Positions 40,864-48,686 of a DNA stretch of 64,000 nucleotides are shown piece after piece. Positions within the stretch are counted from its first letter, which is position 1, and every line of letters begins with the position of its first letter. Both the position numbers and the translations under genes were made by a program. The stretch spans positions 1-64,000 of the forward strand of contig WRJI01000001.1 in NCBI GenBank assembly GCA_009778595.1, in the 5' to 3' direction. The stretch comes from Peptococcaceae bacterium (lineage in GTDB: Bacteria; Bacillota; Desulfitobacteriia; Desulfitobacteriales; Syntrophobotulaceae). The notes beneath the pieces are model-generated. The model had not been told where the DNA came from, did not search any database, and saw only the letters and a program-made list of their open reading frames with translations.

Positions 40864-42138
40864 TCACCCCTCCTGCTTCTCACCTCCTGCTTCCCGCCTC
40901 CTGCTTCCCTCCTCCCTCGCAACCTTACGCATCAGGGTTGAAAACGGGTATAGGGAAAAATCCGAAACGGCAACAAACAAACCGTCACCCTGCGAACCAT
41001 CTAAATCTATTCCAACACACCGTCTGCTGACAGAACCACGCAGAATACGTAAAGTCAGGTGAAAATGCGTGAAAGTATGCCGGACACTCCGTCCGGTATC
41101 CTCCCACTCAATAGTCGCAGTCCCCGACTCATCATTCGCAAACCCTGCCCCAAACCCAGTCCCCGACTCATCATTCGCAAACCCTGCCCCAACCTCAGCC
41201 CCCGACTCATCATTCGCAAACCCTGCCCCAAACCCAGCCCCCGACTCAGCATTCGCAACCCCTGCCCCCGACCCGGTATGCTCAAGCTCGGTATTGGCAA
41301 GCCCATCCCCCGCCTGAACCCAAGGAAACTCCCAGAGCCCCTTCAGAAGCCCGCCTTCCGTACGCCGCCGCACAAACACACGCCCCTGTTCATCTTCTAA
41401 CCAAAACACATACCCTGAATACGCGGGCCTCTCCCGCCGCAGTTTAACAGGGTACCGATCACTCTCCCCCCGCCCCCAAGCCCCGCACCCTTCCCGCCAC
41501 GGACACATCGGACATGACGGATTCCGCGGGCGACACACCACCGCCCCCAAATCCATAATAGCCGACGTATAATCCGCAACATCCGTTTCCGGCAACAACT
41601 CTGCCGCCCATTCGGCAAGCCGGTTCTTAACCGAATCCAGCGGAGCCCCCACACAATGGAGCCGACTCAAAATCCGTGCCACATTTCCGTCAACCACCGC
41701 CTCCGGCATATCGAAGGCCAGCGCAGCAATGCTGGCCGCCGTATAGGGTCCTATCCCGGGCAGATTGCGCAACGCCCCGGGCGTCTCCGGTCTGGGAAAA
41801 ACCCCGCCATATCGTTCCCACACCACCCGTGCGCAGGCATGAAGCTGATGCGCCCGGCGATAATAACCGAGCCCTTGCCAGAGCATAAGAACCTCGTCAA
41901 GAGACGCCTCCGCCAAAGCCACCAGATTTGGAAACCTTTCCATGAATTGACGGAAATAAGGCACAACAGTAGCCACAGTGGTCTGCTGAAGCATGATTTC
42001 CGAAACCCAAACAACATAAGGGTCAGGGTGCGGCCCCTTCACACGCCACGGCAAAACCCGGCCATGCTCTGCATACCACGCCAACAATCTCGGAGCATAT
42101 TCAGATGTTGAGAACCCCAACCCGCTTTCGCGATTCAT
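40864..42138 (-). CDS. mutY: A/G-specific adenine DNA glycosylase with repeat insertion
   Basis: A 424-residue MutY that removes adenine opposite 8-oxoguanine. The catalytic Glu is in VSEIMLQQTTVATV, the HhH motif in LPGIGPYTAASIAALA and the active-site Asp in VVDGNVARILSR. Four cysteines follow in the cluster CRPRNPSCPMCPWREGC. The C-terminal NUDIX-like domain starts YSGYVFWLEDEQGR but is interrupted by an array of 13-residue repeats (41121-41276). The ATG at 42138 has GGAGG 5 nt upstream; an earlier one at 42192 does not. The 3' part ends in a Glu/Arg/Gly-rich tail (EEGSRRREAGGEKQEG) that also looks repeat-derived. Confidence 0.93.
   Translation of the reverse strand: MNRESGLGFSTSEYAPRLLAWYAEHGRVLPWRVKGPHPDPYVVWVSEIMLQQTTVATVVPYFRQFMERFPNLVALAEASLDEVLMLWQGLGYYRRAHQLHACARVVWERYGGVFPRPETPGALRNLPGIGPYTAASIAALAFDMPEAVVDGNVARILSRLHCVGAPLDSVKNRLAEWAAELLPETDVADYTSAIMDLGAVVCRPRNPSCPMCPWREGCGAWGRGESDRYPVKLRRERPAYSGYVFWLEDEQGRVFVRRRTEGGLLKGLWEFPWVQAGDGLANTELEHTGSGAGVANAESGAGFGAGFANDESGAEVGAGFANDESGTGFGAGFANDESGTATIEWEDTGRSVRHTFTHFHLTLRILRGSVSRRCVGIDLDGSQGDGLFVAVSDFSLYPFSTLMRKVAREEGSRRREAGGEKQEG
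41121..41276 (-). repeat. 39-bp in-frame tandem repeat inside mutY
   Basis: GACTC-starting units recur at 41126, 41165, 41204 and 41243, a 39-bp period. Each encodes 13 residues based on GAGFANDESGTGF. The array lies within the 8-oxoguanine-recognition domain of MutY. Confidence 0.9.
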
Positions 42139-42190
42139 AACATCCTCCGACAGGAGCTTATCTTTATCATACATCAAAAAGCCGACAAAC

Positions 42191-42219
42191 AAAAAGGGGT
42201 GCCCAGCAACCCTCTTTTG
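42191..42219 (-). terminator. Rho-independent terminator of rpsT
   Basis: On the minus strand the arms AAAAGAGGGT and ACCCCTTTTT pair around TGCTGGGC. The right arm ends in a run of T. It lies about 25 bp beyond the rpsT stop codon. Confidence 0.65.
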
Positions 42220-42244
42220 TCAGCAAACCATGTCTATCAATGAT

Positions 42245-42508
42245 TTATTGTGCAACCTTTGTCAGCCGTTTGGCCAAACGTGACTTCTTACGGGCGGCCT
42301 TATTTTTATGAATCAAACCCTTGGACGCTGCTTTATCTAATGAACGGGAAGCGTTCCGCAGAGCCTGTTCTGCCCGATCCGGATCCGAAGCCAGCGCTTC
42401 ATCAAAACGCTTAATAGATGTCTTAAGGGCAGATTTAGCGGACGCGTTCTCAAAATTCTTAGCTTTAGAAAGCTTGGCGCGTTTAATTGCCGATTTGATG
42501 TTAGCCAT
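42245..42508 (-). CDS. rpsT: 30S ribosomal protein S20
   Basis: An 87-residue basic protein with the S20 signature: [18 protein letters not shown] at the start, [20 protein letters not shown] near the end and Lys/Arg/Ala-rich helices throughout. It binds 16S rRNA early in small-subunit assembly. The ATG at 42508 has the perfect ribosome site AAGGAGGTGATC; a frame extension to 42526 lies within that site. A single-gene unit with its own terminator is usual for rpsT. Confidence 0.97.
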   Translation of the reverse strand: MANIKSAIKRAKLSKAKNFENASAKSALKTSIKRFDEALASDPDRAEQALRNASRSLDKAASKGLIHKNKAARKKSRLAKRLTKVAQ

Positions 42509-42617
42509 ATTGATCACCTCCTTCAAGTGATTGCTATTCTAGCACATTTCTAATTGAGAGGCAAGAAACCCTCATTTCGACCTTCCATATCCTCATTTGA
42601 ACCTTCCATGACACCAA

Positions 42618-43694
42618 TTAACCGGCCAAGTACAGCGCCATAAGACAGTACATCCCAATGATCACCAGCAATCCCGGCACAAATACCCAATAATGCGCCG
42701 GCCTTATTGGAAACTTCTCATTCGCGAATTGCTGTACCTTTGATTTGGTAATTTTGAACAACACCAGAAACAAAGGGATACTCAAAGCCAGGAAAAAAAC
42801 AACCGCAACCAACATAATCAAAATAAAGGAAACACACAAAATACCAAAATCGATTTGGGCCAGATCCGCCTGTTCTCTCAAAATGGCTATAATGTCCTGG
42901 GTCTGGCTTTCCGTCTCGACACCGGAAGCCGCCACCCCTGATATCAAAAAAGCCAACGCATTATTCGTAAAATGAACCGTCATCCCACAAAAAATAGAAT
43001 TCGTCCTGTAAACAGCAATCGCAGCTACCGCACCCAGCAACGCCTGCGCGATAAACCTCTGAGGATCCATGTGGAACAACCCAAACAAAACGGACGACAT
43101 AATGATCCCGAACACGACCCCGTTCTTTTGTAACCCTTTCAGCACAACCCCCCGGAACAGGACCTCCTCACAAATACCGGGCAACAAAGCCGCGCAAAGG
43201 ATCACCACCACCAGGTTGGTCGACATCAGCGGATCCAGTCCGGATAGATCTGTTGACCCGAAAACAAGTCCAACCAGCAAAATAACAATAAACGCCAACC
43301 CCAGCATGGCGGGAAAGAGGATAATCGGAATCGCTGCCGAGATAAGAACTTCCCCAACCCTAGGCTTATTCAGTCGCAGAACATCTTTGATATTCTGTTT
43401 TGTCGCAAACAAGATCAGAAGCGTCGGCAACAAAATAAACCCAAGTTGAAGGATTACCAATTGGAGAGGCAAGTTTGTGAAAAATGTCTCAGATATGATC
43501 CCGAAACCGCCCAAGACCTGCACAGCGATAAAGAGAACCGCCGTTACAGAGAAACAGATCCCAGCGATAACAGGGAGCGGCATCCGACTTCTGCCCGCTT
43601 CCCCAAGCTGTGTTTGAACCTCGGTGGGACTCCCATGTCCAGCCCTGCTCTCGTCCACATCATAGGCCTGCCGGCCAAAATCATCTCTTTCCAT
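42618..43694 (-). CDS. CPBP family intramembrane metalloprotease (CAAX protease-like)
   Basis: A 358-residue protein with about eight membrane helices. The Abi/CPBP motifs are present: EEVLFRGVVLKGL with the Glu-Glu pair, FGLFHMDPQRF with His and HFTNNALAFL with His-x3-Asn. Family members cleave membrane peptides or serve in bacteriocin self-immunity. The N-terminus (about 35 residues) is charged and cytoplasmic. ATG 43694 has AAGGAG 11 nt upstream; a TTG at 43700 would be 5 nt from it. No bacteriocin gene is adjacent. Confidence 0.88.
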   Translation of the reverse strand: MERDDFGRQAYDVDESRAGHGSPTEVQTQLGEAGRSRMPLPVIAGICFSVTAVLFIAVQVLGGFGIISETFFTNLPLQLVILQLGFILLPTLLILFATKQNIKDVLRLNKPRVGEVLISAAIPIILFPAMLGLAFIVILLVGLVFGSTDLSGLDPLMSTNLVVVILCAALLPGICEEVLFRGVVLKGLQKNGVVFGIIMSSVLFGLFHMDPQRFIAQALLGAVAAIAVYRTNSIFCGMTVHFTNNALAFLISGVAASGVETESQTQDIIAILREQADLAQIDFGILCVSFILIMLVAVVFFLALSIPLFLVLFKITKSKVQQFANEKFPIRPAHYWVFVPGLLVIIGMYCLMALYLAG

Positions 43695-43805
43695 ATACAA
43701 TCTTTCTCCTTACTCCATCTTTTCGATAAGAAACCAGTCTAAAGATTCCTCAACCTTCATTATACATCACTGGCGACTCATTTCAACAAAAGTTCCCTTG
43801 AGCAT

Positions 43806-43904
43806 TCGCGGGCTACGCCCGCAAGTATTCAGTATTCAGGATTCAGTATTCAGAATGTGGATTTTCTTGTTCTTTTTTGACGCTTCGCGTCCGTAAGGGA
43901 CTAA
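43806..43904 (-). repeat. Interspersed hairpin/heptamer element, copy 4
   Basis: In minus orientation, with GACGC-GAA-GCGTC, the core with one change (AAAAAAGAACAAG), four heptamer units in the same order as copy 3, and GCGGGC-GTA-GCCCGC. It lies between the divergent CPBP protease and glycosylase genes, just before the latter's promoter. Confidence 0.87.
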
Positions 43905-43916
43905 ACCACCACCATC

Positions 43917-43945
43917 TTGTCTTTGCCCTGCACCCGATGTACAAT
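43917..43945 (+). promoter_or_regulatory. Sigma-A promoter, TTGTCT-17-TACAAT
   Basis: TTGTCT (43917-43922) and TACAAT (43940-43945) with 17-bp spacing. The predicted first base, near 43952, is the A of the glycosylase ATG, so this transcript may be leaderless. Confidence 0.6.
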
Positions 43946-43951
43946 GGCAAC

Positions 43952-44473
43952 ATGCGAATAAACTCATTCGAACCCATCGTTTCTCCAAGTAGCCACACTC
44001 TCATCCTCGGATCCATCCCAGGCGTGGCTTCGCTTCGTGCTCATGAATATTATGCCCATCCGCGCAACGCATTTTGGCCCATCCTTTATGCTGTTTGGTT
44101 GCCACCCAAAACCGTTGGCTCCCTTAAGAACCCTTCAACAACAAACCTTGGTCTCCCTCCCTACAAAGAGCGTTTGCGCTTCCTCATTTCCAAAAATCTG
44201 GCTCTTTGGGATGTCGTTGCAACCTGTACCCGCGAAGGAAGCCTTGACAGCGCTGTACACGATGAAGAGATTCAAGCTTTCGACACTTTTTTTGCGGCAT
44301 ATCCGAACATCAGCAAGATCCTATTCAACGGTCGTAAAGCCTATGACTTATTTTCCCAACATCATGGTTTTACCGTAAACATGATCTATCACCTGATGCC
44401 ATCCACCAGTCCGGCCCACGCCGGTATGACATTTGACGAGAAACTGGCCGTCTGGCAAGAAGCCCTATTATAA
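43952..44473 (+). CDS. DNA-deoxyinosine glycosylase (UDG superfamily)
   Basis: A 173-residue uracil-DNA-glycosylase-fold protein of the hypoxanthine-DNA glycosylase group. Motif A is LILGSIPGVASLRAHEYYAHPRNAFWPIL, quoted here only by its key residues Gly-Ser-x-Pro-Gly and His-Pro-Arg-Asn-x-Phe-Trp. ALWDVVATCTREGSLDSAV and the C-terminal LMPSTSPAHAGMTF follow. It would excise hypoxanthine formed by adenine deamination. No ribosome site precedes ATG 43952 or the in-frame ATG at 43937, which lies inside the promoter. Length agrees with the family (about 160-170). Confidence 0.88.
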   Translation: MRINSFEPIVSPSSHTLILGSIPGVASLRAHEYYAHPRNAFWPILYAVWLPPKTVGSLKNPSTTNLGLPPYKERLRFLISKNLALWDVVATCTREGSLDSAVHDEEIQAFDTFFAAYPNISKILFNGRKAYDLFSQHHGFTVNMIYHLMPSTSPAHAGMTFDEKLAVWQEALL

Positions 44474-44504
44474 CGATTCCCAATAACATCAACGAACACA
44501 TCAA

Positions 44505-44529
44505 CGAAGGCGGGCTTCGCCTGCAAGTC
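44505..44529 (-). repeat. Relic of the interspersed element (right hairpin only)
   Basis: On the minus strand GACTTGCAGGCGAAGCCCGCC resembles the right end of the five full copies (ACTTGCGGGC-GTA-GCCCGC). The heptamer array and left part are gone. Confidence 0.5.
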
Positions 44530-44534
44530 TCTTA

Positions 44535-44563
44535 TTGATTTTCTGCTCATTCTCCGTTATGAT
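44535..44563 (+). promoter_or_regulatory. Sigma-A promoter, TTGATT-17-TATGAT
   Basis: TTGATT (44535-44540) and TATGAT (44558-44563) have a 17-bp spacer. They lie about 70 bp before the DUF3224/Gln-repeat gene. Confidence 0.62.
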
Positions 44564-44635
44564 ATTCGGGGAGCCTCTTTCTGAGAAACCGCGTTTTCAA
44601 GTGGTTATCCTTATGAAGTTCCGGGAGGTGTCAAT

Positions 44636-46153
44636 GTGAAGTACCAGAGTGAATTTATCGTATCGAAATGGGAAGAGGTTAACGTTCCCCCATATTTCCC
44701 GGACAGCCCGATGACGCGCGTTTCCGCGGAATATACTTCTTCAGGCGACATACAAGGCGTTTTTCAAGTCGAATACATTATCCATACGACAGAACGAAAC
44801 CTTTCGGTAGCCCAAACATCCACTTATGTCGGCTATCTGGAATTTACAGGCCGTATTGGTGAAAAATCGGGCATCTTTGTGTTGTGCGATATTGGCGAAT
44901 ACTTCAATGGTGTCCCAATCGGGTCCCTAACGATCAAACCCTCATCGGGAACAGGCAATTTTACAGGCATTCAGGGAAATGGCGGATACTCTGCATTTGA
45001 CAACAGAATGATTATGGAACTGGATTGCTCCTTTGCCGGTGAATCTGTACAAGCCGGCGATTATCGAGTGTGGGACCAACAGAATCTGCCCGATCTTCCG
45101 GAGCCCTTCGACGAACAAAACCCCTTCAACCAACAGGATCTCCTCGATCAACAGGGTTCATTCGATCAACAGGGTTCATTCGATCAACAGGATCCCTTCG
45201 ACCAACAGGATCCATTCGACCAACAGGATCTATTCGACCAGCAGGATCTACACGATCAGCAGGATCTATACGACCAGCAGGGTTCATTTGCCCAACAGGA
45301 TCCCTTCGACCAGCAAGATCTTTACAATCAACAAGGCTCCTTCACCCAACAGGCCCCCTTCGATCAGCAAAGCCCCTTAAATCAACAGAGACATCAGTGG
45401 GATCACCTTGATCAAGATCAGGCCGATGATTCAGCGCTTTGGGATGAATGGAAACGAAGTCTTGAAGATCAGTGGCATGAACTGCAACTAAGCAAACAGC
45501 AAGAAGAACAGCACGAATTGGAACGACAGGTACCCCTTGAACCGATCCCCTCTGAACCGATCCCCTCTGAACCGATCCCCTCTGAACCGATCCCCTCTGA
45601 ACCGATCCCCTCTGAACCGATCCTCCCAAATCATATCCCTCCTGAGCAGATCCCCCCTGATCAGATGCCTTATGATCAAGCCCTTCAATTTACCCTGAAT
45701 CAACAGCCAAACTCCGACTCACACAACACGCATCAAGACGACAACAAAACACAGTACGGAGACAAACAAACAAGTATCCTTGATCAGTGGAATCTGCAAG
45801 AACCGGAAGAGTGGGACCCACAGGAACCTGAGGATCTTTGGATTCAGCAGGATCTTCAAACGCAATGGGATCGATGGCGTCAGCGAAATCGTTGGGAAGA
45901 TCATGATGAAAAGGAAGATGCGCTTCCAAATCAGCAAAGTGCCCTCACAGACCAATTGGATCGACTTGAACGACAAGAGCAACCGGAAGACTATATGGAG
46001 CTTTTAGATCAGCTGGAACACTTAGAACACTTAGAAAAGCAAGAACAGCAAGATCAACAAGAACCCCAAGAACCCCAAGAACAGCAAGAGCCCCAAAAAA
46101 ACCAAAACCAACCTGGCGACCAGAACGAACCGGATAACCCTATCTCTGATTAG
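44636..46153 (+). CDS. DUF3224-like protein with long Gln-rich and Pro-rich repeats
   Basis: A 505-residue protein. The N-terminal domain (about 5-135) resembles DUF3224: F-x-V-S-K-W at the start, then TSTYVGYLEFTGRIGEKSGI and SSGTGNFTGIQGNGGYSA. Sixteen hexapeptide units of the type PFDQQD (about 157-252) and five to six EPIPS units (about 302-330) follow. The rest is rich in Trp, Gln and Glu (for example EEWDPQEPEDLW), ending in QEPQEPQEQQEPQ. No signal peptide is seen. DUF3224 proteins are normally about 130-150 residues, so the repeat tail is an unusual addition. The GTG start has GGGAGGTG 5 nt upstream. Function unknown. Confidence 0.75.
   Translation: MKYQSEFIVSKWEEVNVPPYFPDSPMTRVSAEYTSSGDIQGVFQVEYIIHTTERNLSVAQTSTYVGYLEFTGRIGEKSGIFVLCDIGEYFNGVPIGSLTIKPSSGTGNFTGIQGNGGYSAFDNRMIMELDCSFAGESVQAGDYRVWDQQNLPDLPEPFDEQNPFNQQDLLDQQGSFDQQGSFDQQDPFDQQDPFDQQDLFDQQDLHDQQDLYDQQGSFAQQDPFDQQDLYNQQGSFTQQAPFDQQSPLNQQRHQWDHLDQDQADDSALWDEWKRSLEDQWHELQLSKQQEEQHELERQVPLEPIPSEPIPSEPIPSEPIPSEPIPSEPILPNHIPPEQIPPDQMPYDQALQFTLNQQPNSDSHNTHQDDNKTQYGDKQTSILDQWNLQEPEEWDPQEPEDLWIQQDLQTQWDRWRQRNRWEDHDEKEDALPNQQSALTDQLDRLERQEQPEDYMELLDQLEHLEHLEKQEQQDQQEPQEPQEQQEPQKNQNQPGDQNEPDNPISD
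45104..45391 (+). repeat. 18-bp repeat array (PFDQQD hexapeptides)
   Basis: About 16 imperfect units based on TTCGACCAACAGGATCCC. Third positions and Phe/Leu/His/Tyr codons vary among units, while the Gln-Gln core is constant. This suggests expansion followed by selection on the protein. Confidence 0.9.
45539..45625 (+). repeat. 15-bp repeat array (EPIPS pentapeptides)
   Basis: The unit GAACCGATCCCCTCT is repeated five times with no or almost no change, plus a decayed unit. The near-identity points to recent expansion, unlike the older hexapeptide array before it. Confidence 0.92.
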
Positions 46154-46157
46154 TCGC

Positions 46158-46259
46158 TTAGTACCTTGCAGACGCGAAGCGTCAACAAAAAACAAGAAGA
46201 TCCACATTCTGAATCCTGAATCCTGAATACTGGATACTTGCGGTCGAAGACCGCGTTAG
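46158..46259 (+). repeat. Interspersed hairpin/heptamer element, copy 5, with compensatory stem change
   Basis: The left hairpin is GACGC-GAA-GCGTC, then the core with one change (AAGAAGATCC) and four heptamer units. The right hairpin is GCGGTC-GAA-GACCGC: both arms differ from the other copies (GCGGGC/GCCCGC), yet pairing is kept. It lies between the DUF3224 gene and the alkyltransferase-like gene. Confidence 0.9.
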
Positions 46260-46276
46260 TACCCCAGGAAGGCGAA

Positions 46277-46807
46277 ATGGCCAGAAAAACCTATAACGAA
46301 AAATTACACACTTCAGGCGATCTGCCCAAAATCGAGGATTTGACCAACAAACCGGAATCCGCGGCACGTCTAGGGGGAACCAGGATGCTGGTGGCCCCAC
46401 CTTTGCAGTACAACGAGATCATGGCACAGATCCCCGAAGGACAACTCACCACCATCGACCGCATGCGGGCATTGCTGGCCGCCCGGGCTGGGGCGGATGT
46501 CACGTGCCCACTAACCGCAGGGATTTTTGCTAACATATGTGCCCATGCCAGCGCTGAACGGGACATCGACAAAATCCCTTACTGGCGCACCCTCAAAACC
46601 AAAGGAGAACTTAATGCAAAATATCCGAACGGTATAGACGCTCATAAATCCCTTCTTGAAGAAGAAGGCCATACAATCATCCAAAAAGGTAACCGCTTCT
46701 TTGTCGAAGCCTACGAAACCAAACTGACCGATTTGAGCAAGCTCAGGGCGTTTCCCCCCAAAATTGCCGATTTCTCTAAATCTGACAGGGGCAGTGACTT
46801 TAAATGA
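46277..46807 (+). CDS. MGMT/alkyltransferase-like family protein without active-site Cys
   Basis: A 176-residue protein containing the DNA-binding fold of O6-alkylguanine methyltransferases (about 50-130): IPEGQLTTIDRMRALLAARA is the recognition-helix region and IPYWRTLKTKGELNAKYPNG corresponds to the active site. The PCHR motif of true methyltransferases is PYWR here, so no alkyl acceptor Cys is present; alkyltransferase-like proteins have PWHR. It probably recognises modified bases without repairing them. AGGAAGG lies 4 nt before the ATG. Its last 97 bp overlap the convergent amidohydrolase gene. Confidence 0.78.
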   Translation: MARKTYNEKLHTSGDLPKIEDLTNKPESAARLGGTRMLVAPPLQYNEIMAQIPEGQLTTIDRMRALLAARAGADVTCPLTAGIFANICAHASAERDIDKIPYWRTLKTKGELNAKYPNGIDAHKSLLEEEGHTIIQKGNRFFVEAYETKLTDLSKLRAFPPKIADFSKSDRGSDFK

Positions 46808-47532
46808 GCAATCTCTGTTTGGGCATGGCTCCACGGAGAATCCGTGGCAAACAAGATTTTCTCAGCACCGTGCTTACGCACAACACGAAGGAACAGATCA
46901 TGAGAGAAATGCTCAAACCCAATACTCGTATCAAGATAAACATCGCTACCGGCAAGATATGTCTCAACCTCATCCCACTGGTAGCATCCGCCAAAATGAG
47001 CGGCGATAATCACACCGCCTCCCATAGCTCGACTCACCTCAAGGAATTGCCGGGGAGATGTCCGAAAAGGCGCTGTATACGCGGGGTCGAAACCGGCATG
47101 ATGTAAAAGAATCAGCCCTTGGCTTAAAGCATAGTCATAGATCCGCAGCATTTTTTTCTCATCAAGAACAAACGCCTGATACTCTGCATGAAACTTAAGC
47201 CCCTTCAATCCCAAGCCCACCACAAAATCGATATCCTCTTTGTAGGATTTGCTATGAGGATATATCCCGCCGAACCCGACAAGCCTCCCCGGGTTATCCG
47301 ACACAACCTTGTGAACCCATTCATTAACAGATCTCACCTGCTCAGGTTTTGTCACAACAGGTTGAAGGACCGAAATGTCAATGCCGGCTTCATCCATGCT
47401 GGTGAGGAGCCCTGCCACCGTTCCGTCATGTTCGGTCGTAAAAGACTCTTCCTCTATGCAGTCCAAAAGAGAATCCATAGCCTTGGGAGCCAGGTGATCG
47501 GGAAAAACGTGGGTGTGAACATCAATAATCAC
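46711..47532 (-). CDS. Amidohydrolase family metal-dependent hydrolase
   Basis: A 273-residue TIM-barrel enzyme of the amidohydrolase-2 group. Metal-binding residues are visible in IIDVHTHVFPDH (His-x-His), ILLHHAGFDP, VIIAAHFGGC and FATDSPWS (Asp). The strands GLGLKGLKFHAEYQAF match the ACMSD/decarboxylase-like branch. Substrate unknown. A GTG start with AGAGAGGT 8 nt upstream is used. The 3' end runs 97 bp into the opposite-strand alkyltransferase-like gene; both reading frames look real there. Confidence 0.85.
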   Translation of the reverse strand: MIIDVHTHVFPDHLAPKAMDSLLDCIEEESFTTEHDGTVAGLLTSMDEAGIDISVLQPVVTKPEQVRSVNEWVHKVVSDNPGRLVGFGGIYPHSKSYKEDIDFVVGLGLKGLKFHAEYQAFVLDEKKMLRIYDYALSQGLILLHHAGFDPAYTAPFRTSPRQFLEVSRAMGGGVIIAAHFGGCYQWDEVETYLAGSDVYLDTSIGFEHFSHDLFLRVVRKHGAEKILFATDSPWSHAQTEIAHLKSLPLSDLEKSAILGGNALSLLKSVSLVS

Positions 47533-47684
47533 TTATCGTACCTCTCTAGGATTCATTCTGTATTGCTATAATGCCCGCGCGTCGACCGGCACACAAAGAC
47601 TTCGTGAACCGTCGCACCTTTCCGGCATCGGTTTTTATCTTACACCAAGACACCCCTTCCCCGCAAGGCCCTGAGAGATCGGTC

Positions 47685-47707
47685 GCGCCCGCAAGTCGTC
47701 AGGATTC
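47685..47707 (-). repeat. Relic of the interspersed element
   Basis: On the minus strand GAATCCTGACGACTTGCGGG resembles the heptamer-to-hairpin junction of the full copies (GAATCCTGAATACTTGCGGG). The second stem arm is lost. Confidence 0.5.
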
Positions 47708-47743
47708 TAAATATTTGTTCTGCCCATCAGAAAGGTAAACCTT

Positions 47744-48664
47744 ATGCAACGCAACGTCACCAAAAAACTCGTACAATGGAAAACCGATCCCGACAGAAAA
47801 CCACTGATCCTCAAAGGTGCCAGGCAAGTCGGGAAAACCTGGCTCATGAAAGAATTTGGGGAAACCTGTTACACCAACTCCGTTTATTTCAATTTTGACG
47901 AAGCGGACGACTTCGCTTCGATATTTGAGAGCAATAAAAACCCTTACCGCATCATCGAACTCCTCAGCCATCTTTCCGGCCAAAAAATTCTGCCGACTGA
48001 GACCCTCGTCATCTTAGACGAAATACAGGAGTGCTCAGCAGCCCTAAACGCGCTAAAATACTTTAAAGAACAAGCCAATGAATACCATATTATTGCGGCA
48101 AGCAGTCTGCTTGGAACCCTTCTTGCCAAACCTAGATCCTATCCCGTTGGGATGGTCAACCTGCTTGACATCTGGCCCATGACTTTTGATGAATTTCTTG
48201 CCGCGGTCGACGAATCGCTATTTACGTATTATAACAAGATCCAAAAAGGACAGCTCATCGAAAACATTTTTCACAACCGCTTGTTGGATCTATATAATTT
48301 TTATCTGATTATAGGCGGAATGCCGGAATGCGTCATTTCCTGGATTCACCACCGGGACCCTGTGAAGATCCAACAGATTCAGAAAGAACTGGTCGCCATC
48401 TATGAGAACGATTTTGCCAAACATCACGGTCAAGTCAACACCGGCAGAATCCTGCTTGTCTTTCGCAGCATCGTATCCCAGCTGGCCAAAGGCAACGAAA
48501 AATTCGTCTACGGTAGCCTGAAAAGCGCAGCCAGCTTCAAAGCTTATATCAAAGACCGGCTCCCCAAGACAGCTATTCGGTTTTCCAAACGCGGCTATGT
48601 TACAGAAGGCGGCATCACAAATATACCCCTCTACCTCGCGGGGAAGACCAAGAAACTGATATAA
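47744..48664 (+). pseudogene. AAA ATPase of the DUF4143 family with internal deletion
   Basis: A 306-residue frame. The N-terminal AAA_14 domain has Walker A in KGARQVGKTWLMKEF, FDEADDFASIFE, Walker B in TLVILDEIQECS and the sensor region IIAASSLLGTLL. The first part of DUF4143 is present up to KFVYGSLKSAASFK (about residue 258). The sequence then jumps to KDRLPKTAIRFSKRGYV and IPLYLAG, which are normally the last residues of a protein of about 420-440. About 120-140 residues, including the nuclease-like core of DUF4143, are missing without a frameshift. The gene is therefore probably non-functional or reduced to its ATPase part. There is no clear ribosome site. Such genes are common accessory elements. 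Confidence 0.75.
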
Positions 48665-48686
48665 CTATAAAGGCGGCAGAACCTCC

